The notes: generated by a model not told the origin, from the sequence alone. DNA of 57,062 nucleotides from a bacterium (GCA_026394195.1 JAPKYS010000050.1:1-57062), one strand, 5' to 3'; shown: positions 36,220 through 45,136, numbered from the stretch's first letter. Translations and numbers: made by a program.

Positions 36220-37875
36220 TTAGAAGACCGCTGCTTCCACGTACTCCCCAAAGACCTCTTTCAGCACGCCCACCATTTCGCCTAAAGTCACATAGGCGTG
36301 AGCGCAATCGATGAAGTGCGGCATCAGGTTTTCAGTGCCTTCGGCGGCTTGCTTCAGTGCGGCTAATTTTTCTTCGACCTGCACCGGATCGCGGCGGCGG
36401 CGCACCTCCTGCAAGTTGCGGATCTGCCGGTTGACCATCTCGTCGGTGATCTTCAGGATGGGGATTTCCAGCTTCTCATCCTCGTCGACGTATTCGTTCA
36501 CACCGACGATCAACCGCTGGCGTTTGTCGATTTCCTGCTGATAGCGATAGGCCGCCGCGGAAATCTCCTTCTGCGGGAAACCCATTTCGATGGCGGGGAT
36601 CATCCCACCCAGATCGTCGATACGTTGGAAATACTTTTCTGCTCCTTCCTGCACTTTATCCGTCAGCCATTCCACAAAATAGCTGCCGCCTAAAGGATCG
36701 ACCACGTTGGCTACGCCGATCTCTTCGGCCAGTACCTGCTGAGTTCTCAGCGCAACCTTGGCAGCTTTTTCCGAAGGCAGCGCCCAGGTTTCGTCCATGG
36801 AATTGGTGTGCAGGGATTGAGTTCCTCCCAAGACGGCTGCCATGGCTTCGAAGGCGGTGCGCATGATGTTGTTTTCGGGCTGCTGAGCGGTCAGCGAACA
36901 CCCTGCGGTCTGAGTATGGAAGCGGCACAGCCAGGAGCGCTCGTCTTTGGCTTTGTACTTGTCCCGCATGGTCTGAGCCCAGATACGGCGGGCGGCTCGG
37001 AATTTGGCGATCTCCTCGAAGAAATCCAGATGCGAATCGAAGAAATAGGAGAGCCGCGGCGCGAATTCATCCACGCCCAGGCCGCGTTCCAAAGCCGCTT
37101 CGACATAGGTCATGCCGTCCTTTAGCGTGAAAGCAAGTTCCTGCACGGCGGTGGCTCCGGCTTCGCGGATGTGATATCCGGAAATCGAGATGGTATTCCA
37201 CTGCGGCAATTCCCGCGTGCCGAACTCGATGGTATCGACGATCAGCCGCATGGAGGGTTCGGGTGGATAGATGAACTCCTTCTGAGCAATGAATTCCTTC
37301 AGGATGTCGTTCTGGATGGTGCCGCGCAACTGAGATCGGTCATACCCCTGCTTTTCCGCCGCGGCGATGTAGAACGCCCACAGAATCGCCGCCGGGCTGT
37401 TGATGGTCATCGAAGTCGAGACCTTTCCCAGAGGGATGCCGTCGAAGAGGGTCTCCATGTCCCGCAGCGAACAGACGGCGACGCCGCACTTGCCCACTTC
37501 CCCTTCCGACCAGGGATCGTCAGAATCGCGCCCCATCAGCGTGGGCAGATCGAAGGCGACCGAAAGCCCCGTCTGACCCTTCTTCAGCAGGAATTTGTAA
37601 CGGTTGTTGGTGTCTTCCGGCGACCCATGCCCGGAAAACATGCGCATGGTCCAAGGTCTGCCGCGGTACAGGTTGGCGTGGATGCCGCGCGTATAGGGGT
37701 ATTCGCCGGGGAAACCTAATTTCTGCAGGTAATCCCAGCCTTCCAGCTGGTCCGGCGTAACCAGAGCCGGAATCTCTTCGCTGGACGTGGTCATGTATTT
37801 GTTCAGGCGATTCTTCGCCTTTGACGCCGTGTCCCGCTCCCAGCGGGTTTTAGCGGATTTAATGGAGTTGGGCAT
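36220..37875 (-). CDS. Methylmalonyl-CoA-type mutase, large (catalytic) subunit
   Basis: A 551-residue TIM-barrel chain without a B12 domain. Motifs: [20 protein letters not shown] near residue 60, [52 protein letters not shown], and [19 protein letters not shown]. The length fits the split-subunit form. It uses adenosylcobalamin with the small subunit at 35218. Methylmalonyl-CoA is the default substrate, but isobutyryl- and ethylmalonyl-type mutases differ at few active-site positions, so specificity stays open. A MeaB-type chaperone lies at 45876-46817. Confidence 0.93.
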   Translation of the reverse strand: MPNSIKSAKTRWERDTASKAKNRLNKYMTTSSEEIPALVTPDQLEGWDYLQKLGFPGEYPYTRGIHANLYRGRPWTMRMFSGHGSPEDTNNRYKFLLKKGQTGLSVAFDLPTLMGRDSDDPWSEGEVGKCGVAVCSLRDMETLFDGIPLGKVSTSMTINSPAAILWAFYIAAAEKQGYDRSQLRGTIQNDILKEFIAQKEFIYPPEPSMRLIVDTIEFGTRELPQWNTISISGYHIREAGATAVQELAFTLKDGMTYVEAALERGLGVDEFAPRLSYFFDSHLDFFEEIAKFRAARRIWAQTMRDKYKAKDERSWLCRFHTQTAGCSLTAQQPENNIMRTAFEAMAAVLGGTQSLHTNSMDETWALPSEKAAKVALRTQQVLAEEIGVANVVDPLGGSYFVEWLTDKVQEGAEKYFQRIDDLGGMIPAIEMGFPQKEISAAAYRYQQEIDKRQRLIVGVNEYVDEDEKLEIPILKITDEMVNRQIRNLQEVRRRRDPVQVEEKLAALKQAAEGTENLMPHFIDCAHAYVTLGEMVGVLKEVFGEYVEAAVF

Positions 37876-37910
37876 GGGTTATCTCTTGGTTGCGATTGGC
37901 GATCTAGATT

Positions 37911-37983
37911 GGTAGGACAGACATTCTTGTCTGTCACCCAATTTTTACAAGGTTTATAGTCAGACAAGAATGTCTGACCTACC
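37911..37983. repeat. 73-bp REP-type repeat next to the transposase gene
   Basis: GGTAGGACAGACATTCTTGT to TGTCTGACCTACC, two palindromes separated by a spacer containing AAGGTTTA. It lies downstream of the transposase gene and upstream of the large mutase gene. Confidence 0.88.
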
Positions 37984-38010
37984 TAATTCGTTGACTCCCG
38001 CCTGCAGGTG

Positions 38011-38103
38011 GGGAGGACAGACACCTGTCCGCCAACTGGCGGATTCTTGTCTGTCAGCTTATCCTTGCAAGGTTTACGGTCAGACAGGAATGTCTGACCT
38101 ACC
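38011..38103. repeat. REP-type repeat with an insertion, overlapping the transposase 3' end
   Basis: Same repeat, but 20 extra bases split the first palindrome (after GACAGAC). Its right end supplies the last codons of the transposase gene. Confidence 0.8.
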
Positions 38104-38577
38104 ATTATTATCGGGGTTTATTTTGCCATAATCGGGATTGAAATACCAGCCTAAATAATTTTGTGGAACATCAACCAATCCCCTTTTCAGTGGATTATTA
38201 TACATATAATTCAATTTCTCTTCAAGTTCGTCGACATCCCGAATTATTCTATCATAGGATTCCGTTTGCCAAAACGATCCAGAAGTACCTCTGCGAATGT
38301 TCAGTAACCTCGCAGTTGTACCTTTCAATCCTTTCATGATCCTGCTAAGCGGAAAACCTTTATATGGCGTCAATAGTATATGAACATGATCAGGCATTAC
38401 AATGGCAGCAATCAAGATATACGATTTCGCATGAAACATTTTAATCTGTTCCAGGATCATTTGCTGTTCCTCAGGCAATATTTCACCTTCAAGTATGTTA
38501 AAAGTAACGTAATAAGTGGCGCCTTCTAATGTCCAATGCGGAAGATGTCGCCTGGAGATTTTAATTCTTTCCTCCAT
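38080..38577 (-). CDS. REP-associated tyrosine transposase (IS200-like, Y1)
   Basis: A 165-residue Y1 transposase. H64-V-H66 (VMPDHVHILL) is the HUH metal site, Y108 (TESYDRIIRD) the likely nucleophile, and NYMYNNPLKRG a conserved C-terminal motif of the REP-associated family. These enzymes nick single-stranded REP hairpins and are thought to have spread them. REP copies flank the gene on both sides, and its last codons (GRSDIPV and stop) are read from REP sequence. It appears intact. Confidence 0.9.
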   Translation of the reverse strand: MEERIKISRRHLPHWTLEGATYYVTFNILEGEILPEEQQMILEQIKMFHAKSYILIAAIVMPDHVHILLTPYKGFPLSRIMKGLKGTTARLLNIRRGTSGSFWQTESYDRIIRDVDELEEKLNYMYNNPLKRGLVDVPQNYLGWYFNPDYGKINPDNNGRSDIPV

Positions 38578-38591
38578 AAACCAACCTATCT

Positions 38592-38664
38592 GGTAGGACA
38601 GACATTCTTGTCTGTCACCTTATTCTTTCAAGGTTTACAGTCAGACAAGAATGTCTGACCTACC
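38592..38664. repeat. 73-bp REP-type repeat upstream of the transposase gene
   Basis: Starts 15 bases before the transposase ATG on the minus strand; nearly identical to 37911-37983. It would be part of the transposase promoter or leader. Confidence 0.88.
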
Positions 38665-38699
38665 CAGTTTAGTTCTTGAATAAACAGCTAGGAGTAATA

Positions 38700-39242
38700 T
38701 CATTTTTTAATTAATTTCACTTCCCAAGTAAGAATATAGGATTGTCCTTTAGTCTCTTTGATACTAGGTCTAAGCTTTATAGAAATATTACCTTCTAATT
38801 CATAGGTCACCCATTTCTTACTTTCGTCCGTTAATTTTTTAGAAATGAAATCAAACTTATTAAGAACATCTCCCTTGAATTTTTTCCCCATTCCAGCAAT
38901 AAAAATATACCCGCATGCGTTCTTATATTCTTCGAGGCGATTTTTGATTTTATCAATATCGTGATCAAAATCTAATCTATTCAATTCCTCATTTATTTTG
39001 AAATATGTCTTAATTTCGTAAAAGATTCGTGGCATAGTTTTCTCGTAAAGAACGCAATCTACTTTGCCGTTTTTTTCTCGTTCAGCGCTGAAATCAGTGT
39101 TGTTTAATTGCCTCCGAAATGATAAAAACATAAAAGATTGCACGTCGTATTCATTGATTTCATGGATGCGATCATTTAGAAGCAACTCGATATTCAGAAA
39201 GACATACCTGACCATCCTCTTATGGATCTCAGTAATCTGCAT
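38700..39242 (-). CDS. PD-(D/E)xK nuclease-like protein (uncharacterised)
   Basis: A 180-residue low-GC gene. ATG 39242 is preceded by AAAGGA; the longer frame adds six codons. The centre has E54, then KVDCVLYEK (D62) and FYEIKTY (E76-x-K78), the spacing of a PD-(D/E)xK metal-dependent nuclease core. The C-terminal half is a mixed alpha/beta region with many lysines. Similar plain proteins occur as uncharacterised restriction-like or defence-associated products. It sits between the transposase and a run of other poorly known low-GC genes. Function is an inference from one motif. Confidence 0.55.
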   Translation of the reverse strand: MQITEIHKRMVRYVFLNIELLLNDRIHEINEYDVQSFMFLSFRRQLNNTDFSAEREKNGKVDCVLYEKTMPRIFYEIKTYFKINEELNRLDFDHDIDKIKNRLEEYKNACGYIFIAGMGKKFKGDVLNKFDFISKKLTDESKKWVTYELEGNISIKLRPSIKETKGQSYILTWEVKLIKK

Positions 39243-39425
39243 TCGTTTCCTTTCTACCATAGACCATCCGGGTGTTCGGTAAAGCGGTATTCAATCCAGG
39301 ATCAGTCGGATTAATCCACTTGATAAGAGAAATTCTCCAGTTTTCAGAGATTATTTGTTCAAAGTAAATCAGGATAAACCAGCTATTCGTGTTAGTTGTG
39401 GAAGCAATCTGCCGATCAACTAACT
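39229..39425 (-). other. Possible 3' remnant of a gene
   Basis: In the frame ending at 39229 (overlapping the next ATG), the segment NSWFILIYFEQIISENWRIS and KWINPTDPGLNTALPNTRMV reads like real protein, but there is no start: further upstream this frame runs into the end of the zinc-ribbon gene. It may be the tail of a gene whose front was lost, or chance. Confidence 0.25.
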
Positions 39426-39848
39426 TTATGATTTTTTGTTGTTTGATAATTCCTCTGCAATCCACCCAAATAGAGCTACTATTAGACCTGCAAATGACAA
39501 GAGCAACCACCAAATCGCTTTGGTTACTTTCCAGACGTAGTAAGGGAAATTACTATAGTACTCCGTCTCCGCGATATCATTAGCCGAGACAAATTGTACG
39601 ATGGAAATCAATAGAAATAGAAAAAATAACAGCAACCCGACAATTTGTAGTGTATCTAGAAAATTATCTGTTCTATGAGTTGATTTTCTGTTAATTGTCT
39701 TGGTCTTTCTGATTTCTGATTTCTGATTTTCCTGATTCATTTCAGGGTCGAGCGTCTTTTGTTCAATGGCTGAAAGATCGAATCTGCAATGCGGGCATAT
39801 GGGTAACTCCCAAAATTTTATCGGTTGCTTGCAACTTGGACACTTCAT
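39426..39848 (-). CDS. Zinc-ribbon membrane protein
   Basis: A 140-residue protein starting at ATG 39848 with AGGAAGGT upstream (a longer frame reads through pyrimidine-rich intergenic DNA). C3-x2-C6 and C18-x2-C21 form a zinc ribbon; a polar linker follows; then two membrane helices (IVGLLLFFLFLLISIVQFV and AIWWLLLSFAGLIVALFGW). Family and function unknown. Zinc-ribbon-plus-helices proteins occur as membrane-associated adaptors. It belongs to the low-GC run at 38.7-41.3 kb. Confidence 0.6.
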   Translation of the reverse strand: MKCPSCKQPIKFWELPICPHCRFDLSAIEQKTLDPEMNQENQKSEIRKTKTINRKSTHRTDNFLDTLQIVGLLLFFLFLLISIVQFVSANDIAETEYYSNFPYYVWKVTKAIWWLLLSFAGLIVALFGWIAEELSNNKKS

Positions 39849-40015
39849 ACCTTCCTCGTATCGTTTGTATTTATTGACCTGCTCTCCCCTTCTACGCTCC
39901 CCCCTATTCCCCCTTCCCACTCCCAAGCCCCCCTTGGTGCCCCAAGCTCTGCCGCGGGATAACTTCACTTCCCATTCCCGGCTATAACCCCTCCGGCTAA
40001 TCACATTCAGCTCCT

Positions 40016-40774
40016 TTATGCTGCCTCTCGCTCCAGTACCTGTTCCGCATTGCTGATAAAATCCGGGAGTGAGACAAATTGCTTATCAGCTGCGCTGGTG
40101 ATTCTGCTCTGGTCCTTTTTGCCAAGCTCAGTAAAATCCTCATGCACGATGAAACTTTTAAAAGGCAATTTAGCTCGCTGAAATTCTAAACATGAAATTG
40201 TAGCGAGTCTCGCTTTAGATGCATCTTTAACACCGAATAGAAATATTGGCTTAGGTTTGATCTCAAATTGGTAATCAACCTCAAGGTCATCTCTCTCTAG
40301 TATCGGAAAGGTACTGGATCGAGGATTATATTTTTTCAGGGACGTCTCGATAAAGTCAAATAATTGCTCATAGAACAGACTTTGGATAACCTCTCGCCTA
40401 TAGAGTTGCATGTTGGTTACCTTGGCCACAGTATAAGCGAATTGCAGAATTCCCGGATAAAGGCTTTCGGGTTGCACCTCAAGATAGAGATTTCCATCAA
40501 GTTCAGAAATTCCGTTTTCAGAAATTATCTTTTGAAATATTCGCTCTTTATTTGGAGTGTCAATGTCAAAGGAATAGGATAAGCGCATGAGCGCCATTCC
40601 ATGATCCGAGATACGGATTTTTTGCTGGCCTCCATTTATATTCTCGAGAAAAATATCGACCAAATCTCCATCTTCGTGATACAGGGGTGCGATCAACTGA
40701 AGAATTCCGGGGCGCTTTTCACTAAGTGAGATTTTATGGTTAAATTGCTCTTTTAGTAGTTCTAAGTAATTCAT
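40016..40774 (-). CDS. DUF1828-like protein
   Basis: A 252-residue cytosolic protein. The N-terminal ~100 residues (IAPLYHEDGDLVDIFLE, KIRISDHGMALMRLSY) match the DUF1828 pattern, and the C-terminal part (EVDYQFEIKPKPIFLFGVKD) resembles the associated DUF1829 with a strand-D/E-x-K flavour. Molecular function is unknown; such proteins are often found in variable, phage- or defence-related loci. It starts 10 bases after the gene at 40785, so the two are an operon. Assignment is from memory of the pattern, not a search. Confidence 0.6.
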   Translation of the reverse strand: MNYLELLKEQFNHKISLSEKRPGILQLIAPLYHEDGDLVDIFLENINGGQQKIRISDHGMALMRLSYSFDIDTPNKERIFQKIISENGISELDGNLYLEVQPESLYPGILQFAYTVAKVTNMQLYRREVIQSLFYEQLFDFIETSLKKYNPRSSTFPILERDDLEVDYQFEIKPKPIFLFGVKDASKARLATISCLEFQRAKLPFKSFIVHEDFTELGKKDQSRITSAADKQFVSLPDFISNAEQVLEREAA

Positions 40775-40784
40775 TTCTTTCTCC

Positions 40785-41279
40785 CTACTTTCCCAGAGTT
40801 AGTTGAGTTTGATAGACATCGGGAAAATACTCAAGTGCATTGGTAATATTGGCATACTTGAGAATGAAATTTAGCGCCTCCTCAAACGAGGCGAAATTAT
40901 CAGTTCCCTCGCCACCGCGTTCAGCTCGTACACCGTTAATAATATTCTCTGGTTTGGCTTGGTGAATATGGTAGACAAAATGCGATTGTGGTAACTCGGC
41001 CATGCTTATAAAGTCACCATGTGGTCCATTGCATCTTAGCAGGCAAATACTTCCCCGCTCGTCTTGTGGCCAATACTCCAATCCGATGAAGAAGTTTTCA
41101 CGAAAATCCACATTCCTACGCATGAAAATTGTAAATTTCAGCTCACCGTCACTTGATTGCAGTTCCATATCGTTGCGAAGGTGACCTTTTTCACTTTTCA
41201 TTTCCCTCTTCGGCGGGACAACAATTTGCTTGGAACACTTAATTAGTTGATCGATTAGCTCCTGAGTATATTCGCTCAT
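40785..41279 (-). CDS. Uncharacterised protein, operon partner of the DUF1828-like gene
   Basis: A 164-residue protein with no signal or membrane segment. Recognisable stretches are FIGLEYWPQDERGSICLLRC and CNGPHGD, with PQSHFVYHIHQAKPE further on. I do not recognise the family firmly. It is the first gene of a two-gene unit with 40016-40774. Both have lower GC than the metabolic genes around them, suggesting acquisition. Confidence 0.55.
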   Translation of the reverse strand: MSEYTQELIDQLIKCSKQIVVPPKREMKSEKGHLRNDMELQSSDGELKFTIFMRRNVDFRENFFIGLEYWPQDERGSICLLRCNGPHGDFISMAELPQSHFVYHIHQAKPENIINGVRAERGGEGTDNFASFEEALNFILKYANITNALEYFPDVYQTQLTLGK

Positions 41280-41368
41280 TTAAACCTCCTAAAAATTAGA
41301 TTGTTGCACTATAGTAATCCCAGCTTGTCCTGTACCCTACAGCCTATTTATGAGAGGTTACCAACCAT

Positions 41369-42172
41369 TTATTTCTGATTCAGACCGGGTTGGCACTTTT
41401 TTACCTGCTTCTCAATGATCTTCCTGATCTTTTCATACGAGGGTGGCGGCCCGGTTCTGATCTGTTTATCATTGACGAAAACAGCATCCGATTGACCGCA
41501 GTCCAGCAGCACCTGGCGATCGAAGGTGTCGACGGCGCGGAAGTTTACTTTTTCACCAAATTCGGATGCAGCTCTTCGGGCTCGTTCAAAAGCCAGATTC
41601 ATGGCCGGGCACCAGCCATTGCAGTAGGCGGTGACGGTCACTCGACCGGGTTCGAATGAAGGCTTTCCCTTCGGTCTGATCCAGCGCGGCGGGATGGCGT
41701 CATTCTTGAAAGGTTTCCATAGCAAAGATTGCAGACCCCGGTTATCGACTACTTTATATCCATGCCTCTTGAACCACGAGGCTTTCATCCAGATCGGCAG
41801 CCGCAAACCCCAGGCGGCTATGCCTTTAGCTCCCAGAGCCTTGACGTCCTCTTCTGCCGCCTGCAGCAGCGCTTTACCCATCCCCCTCTTCTGAAAATTC
41901 CCTCGCCCCTTTTTGTGCCCATGAACCCAGATGCAGAGGATGAAAAATAAGTCCTTACCTTCGATCATCGAGTGTTCGATAGGCACGTACTGTATCATCC
42001 CGCCGATTACTCCGGAATCGTCCAATGCCAGCTTCACCCGCAGACCTTTGTCCTCCATCCGATGATACCAGACCTCCTTGTGGTTTCCTGCGTCCTTGAT
42101 ATCGTCGGACCATTCTTCAAGGCAGAGGAAATAGTGTGGCAGATGTTCTTCGGTCAGGTCAATGATCTTCAT
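41369..42172 (-). CDS. GNAT acetyltransferase fused to a YoaP-type thioredoxin-like domain
   Basis: A 267-residue two-domain protein. Residues 1-155 are a GNAT acyltransferase with the acetyl-CoA loop QKRGMGKALL (about 94-103). Residues about 175-260 look like a thioredoxin-like domain with C184-x3-C188 (AYCNGWCPA) and FVNDKQIRTGPPPSYEKIRK, as in Bacillus YoaP-type proteins. Family members are annotated as acetyltransferases of unknown substrate. It lies alone between accessory genes and a methyltransferase remnant. Confidence 0.75.
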   Translation of the reverse strand: MKIIDLTEEHLPHYFLCLEEWSDDIKDAGNHKEVWYHRMEDKGLRVKLALDDSGVIGGMIQYVPIEHSMIEGKDLFFILCIWVHGHKKGRGNFQKRGMGKALLQAAEEDVKALGAKGIAAWGLRLPIWMKASWFKRHGYKVVDNRGLQSLLWKPFKNDAIPPRWIRPKGKPSFEPGRVTVTAYCNGWCPAMNLAFERARRAASEFGEKVNFRAVDTFDRQVLLDCGQSDAVFVNDKQIRTGPPPSYEKIRKIIEKQVKKCQPGLNQK

Positions 42173-42270
42173 AACAGACTCAATTTAAAAATCCGAAAAG
42201 GTTTGTGCTGGTTATTCAAGTTCAGCTCCGCTTACCTGCACCTCGTATATTAACTCTGGATTCAAAATAG

Positions 42271-42478
42271 TTATCTTTCAAACCCCTTGATGAATTTTCT
42301 CCCGCGGCCAATGTCGAGGAGCCGATGGTGCTGCCGCAATCCCAAGCCCAAACGTCATCGCCGCCACCAGATCGTAGTCCTGTGGTGGACCAACAAAAGC
42401 ACGGCAATGGGCGTCACCCGTTTTAACGTCTAATCCTAAATCGTCCTGCACTTCCAACCTCGGTAGATATTGCGCAAT
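42271..42478 (-). pseudogene. Fragment of a SAM-dependent methyltransferase
   Basis: Two overlapping frames on the minus strand together read GDAHCRAFVGPPQDYDLVAA, then after a one-base frame change (near 42340) LRQHHRLLDIGRG and KFIKGF. This is the N-terminal part of a class I methyltransferase up to motif I (normally LLDIGCG; here Cys is Arg). There is no start codon and no C-terminal two thirds. It is a decayed fragment; the remaining bases of 42173-42553 show nothing else. Confidence 0.6.
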
Positions 42479-42553
42479 TTAATCTGATGACCACTAATCG
42501 CATAATCCTTGTCATTTATTTTATCTGCTAAACCGTGAAACCTGGCGGACCCG

Positions 42554-44194
42554 TTATCTGCGTTTATATTTACTACGACGTTCTTTAGCGCTCTGCTGAG
42601 CTTGTTGAAACCATTGATATCTCTCAGTCAAATCGTTCGGAATAAGGGAAGTTACCGGCAAGTCGGGGCGATACCTAAAGTACGCGCCTGGAGTTCCAAC
42701 TACCACTTTTGTCATTGCCTGAGCGCTCAATAATCCTGCCTGAACGGAATCATAAGGAAGAAACCTCAAATCGAGATCATATCGATTGAACGCCACATGA
42801 AGCTGTTCCGTGAAAAAATACTTATCGATCATTTTATCCTGTTCCGGGGTTGGCGCCATAAAAACCAGGGTTTGATCAGAAGTCACTTGCCCAGTTTGCT
42901 CGAAAAGCTGCTCCTGAACTCCCAGAATTGTCCTCGTCCTCCAATTCCATCCATTGATCCGGTATTGAATGTGAACGCTCTGGATAACAAGTAATATTAA
43001 CACCATGATAGCTGCTATTTGGGATGGTGAATATTTTCTGCCGCGCCACCACCGCAGCATTTGTTCTGCCAGCCAATAGATCATCACGACTGACATTAAA
43101 GCCCCGGGGAGACAGACCATATAAAGCCCACGCGAACCCCAAAACTTAAACACAATCCGGGGAAGAAGCTCTAACAAAAGCCACCAAGATAAAAACCTGA
43201 ATAATCGCTGAGACTTCGTGAAAAACAATGTTAGAGCTAAGGAGAAAAAACCGAAAACGGTGAGAACAATCAACCAGAAGAAGATTTGGTTGATTGCGGA
43301 ATTTGCAGTCAGACTGGATAACTGTTCGATGAATTGCGAGACAGAGAGATTAAAAGACGCATAAATGGCGGATATTGCCTTAAAACTGAAGAACTTGGTG
43401 ATAGTCCTCAGTTGGCTATTTAAATAAAAGGTTTGGCTCTGAGCGGATGATTGGATAAACCAAAGAAGGTATACCACATAATATGGATAAAAAACAGGTT
43501 GGACAAAGTAACTCCACCAGCGTTTTCCACTGCTGATATTTTGCTCATATCTATAAAGTAGGAATAGAACTAAAATGGTCACCTGCGCTTCTTCATGAAA
43601 AGAGAGTTGAAAGTAAAGGCACAATGCGGAAAGTAGCAGGAAGAGAATTCTTCTTGTTTCTAAATACTTAAAAAACAGTAACAAAACACAGATCAGGAAA
43701 AGAACTGATGGCACGTAATTAACTGCGGCTCCGATCCAGAGTACGGCGTGGATGCCCCAATTTTGGCATAAGAACAATAATGCGGCTAAAAAGGCTTTAA
43801 TCCGATCCTTAAATAATCGCTGGGCTAAGGCATAGAGGACCATGGCGCAAATAATGTGCAATGTGATGCTCAGAATAGCGAAGGGGATATAGCGCGTCCC
43901 CTTCAACCAGACCAGCACAGTGGTAAGAAAATATGCTGCAGGTCGGTAATGATTATGGGAATAATCCCCATGCGTGATAAAATCTGATCTGAAGGAAGCC
44001 CACAAAGTATCCTTACCCGTTGAGGCTTCGTAGAGTACGCGCAGCGCGCTATCAAGATAGTCAAAATCATCGTAGTAAAAAAAACCTCTACAGAGCGGCG
44101 AGAGTAAGACCGCACCAACCAAGAAAAGCAGCAAGTAGGGTAGAAGACGACTTTTATAACCGTCCGATGAAAATAAGGACATTATTCCTGCCAT
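42554..44194 (-). CDS. GT-C-fold membrane glycosyltransferase-like protein
   Basis: A 546-residue, low-GC inner-membrane protein with about 11 helices. The first periplasmic loop has D42-D43-x-D45 (FFYYDDFDYLDSA) followed by NHYRPAAYF, the arrangement of lipid-sugar-using GT-C transferases. The soluble C-terminal ~110 residues end in a basic tail (KERRSKYKRR). The start has AGGAGG at ideal distance. Donor and acceptor are unknown and no sugar-nucleotide genes are adjacent. Confidence 0.75.
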   Translation of the reverse strand: MAGIMSLFSSDGYKSRLLPYLLLFLVGAVLLSPLCRGFFYYDDFDYLDSALRVLYEASTGKDTLWASFRSDFITHGDYSHNHYRPAAYFLTTVLVWLKGTRYIPFAILSITLHIICAMVLYALAQRLFKDRIKAFLAALLFLCQNWGIHAVLWIGAAVNYVPSVLFLICVLLLFFKYLETRRILFLLLSALCLYFQLSFHEEAQVTILVLFLLYRYEQNISSGKRWWSYFVQPVFYPYYVVYLLWFIQSSAQSQTFYLNSQLRTITKFFSFKAISAIYASFNLSVSQFIEQLSSLTANSAINQIFFWLIVLTVFGFFSLALTLFFTKSQRLFRFLSWWLLLELLPRIVFKFWGSRGLYMVCLPGALMSVVMIYWLAEQMLRWWRGRKYSPSQIAAIMVLILLVIQSVHIQYRINGWNWRTRTILGVQEQLFEQTGQVTSDQTLVFMAPTPEQDKMIDKYFFTEQLHVAFNRYDLDLRFLPYDSVQAGLLSAQAMTKVVVGTPGAYFRYRPDLPVTSLIPNDLTERYQWFQQAQQSAKERRSKYKRR

Positions 44195-44257
44195 ATTAGC
44201 CTCCTTTTAGGATTGGATTAGAGCTCCAGTTCGCGTAAATAGTGATCCGATTTCTCC

Positions 44258-44948
44258 TTAAACTTTCGGATATACTTCCACCCCACTCGCCATTATCGAC
44301 AGTTGCGATAGATCCCAGTTATTGCGAGCGATCTCACGCTGCAGATCCCATGTGTGGTAGCACGATGCGCGCACAGTAGCGCGGTGATGTACCTCAAGCC
44401 GCTTGCGCCGCTCACGGACATAAGCGGTCGTCCAGGCTCTCTCGTCCCCGCCTAAGCTAGGAGGGCTCTCCCGGAAAGCACTGTGGGATGCCCCAGAGAA
44501 TCGGGCCGCTGTGAATGAAGGAGTCGTATATGACCAGCCCAGAGTGGGGTAGTTTAAACTGCTGCTGATCCGCCTACTTCACAGCCGGTGTGAAGGATGT
44601 CTTATCGAAAAACTGATCCTGAATGCCCCATATGACCAAGTCTTCTCTGCCAGCTTTACGCAAGATGCTTTTATGATAGATATCATTCACCAAGGGCACG
44701 CTGCTGACTAAATCGGTATAAGGCCCTAATTAAGTGCTGCAGAAGCCATTTGTCTGCGAATAGCGTTGAATTAGCTTACGCAGATTACAGTACTCGGTGG
44801 TTTGTGATTTGCCATAGGTGATCTGGCGGCTCTCGTGCGGTCCATCCGCGTAGATTGAAATTTAACTGTAATCTCCATCAGCCGCGCCCGTCTCAAAACA
44901 GTTGATCACACGCTCAATAATCGATTTTTACGATGGGGTGAGCTGCAT
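44258..44948 (-). pseudogene. GH46-like chitosanase pseudogene
   Basis: Reading from ATG 44948 the frame gives MQLTPS, stop, KSIIERVINCFETGAADGDYS, stop, ISIYADGPHESRQITYGKSQ and so on to GIQDQFFDKTSFTPAVK, stop, ADQQQFKLPHSGLVIYDSFIHSG; after a one-base frameshift near 44478 it continues SLGGDERAWTTAYVRERR to a natural stop at 44258. This is the whole of a ~230-residue GH46-type chitosanase-like protein, with the FETG glutamate kept. Breaks: TAA at 44928-44930, 44862-44864 and 44730-44732, TAG at 44574-44576, and the frameshift. Family named by pattern memory. Confidence 0.82.
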
Positions 44949-44980
44949 ATTATTCCCACAGCGCCTACAACGTAAATTAA

Positions 44981-45136
44981 TTAACGCGTCTTTTTCTTCC
45001 CTGCCACCAACAGTGCGATTCCTATCACGGTCATAGCCGCAGCCGGAATCGGCGTCAACAGCACGGTGCCGGAAAAAAAGGACGAAATGCCCAGAATCAG
45101 GAAAACGACTCCGACGATCTGTTTGCGATTTTGCAT
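44981..45136 (-). CDS. Small two-helix membrane protein
   Basis: Fifty-one residues, ATG 45134-45136. Two hydrophobic helices (VGVVFLILGISSFFSG and AAAMTVIGIALLVAG) are separated by a short Pro-containing turn, with a basic tail GKKKTR. Codon use is coding-like and the frame is clean, but the ribosome site is weak (CAGGTAGAAAAA). Family not recognised. The bases from here to 45276 hold no clear gene. Confidence 0.55.
   Translation of the reverse strand: MQNRKQIVGVVFLILGISSFFSGTVLLTPIPAAAMTVIGIALLVAGKKKTR

Noticed and set aside
28258..38664. CRISPR array, suggested by repeated near-identical 73-bp units
   Set aside because: The units are not regularly spaced, are palindromic in REP fashion and flank a Y1 transposase; no cas genes are present.
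42222..42407. 61-codon minus-strand open frame
   Set aside because: The neighbouring frames carry the methyltransferase fragment; this frame has no protein-like pattern.
44258..44948. TAA reassigned as a sense codon in the chitosanase frame
   Set aside because: Several intact genes in the window end at TAA at the expected point, one break is TAG, and a frameshift is also present; simple decay explains it.
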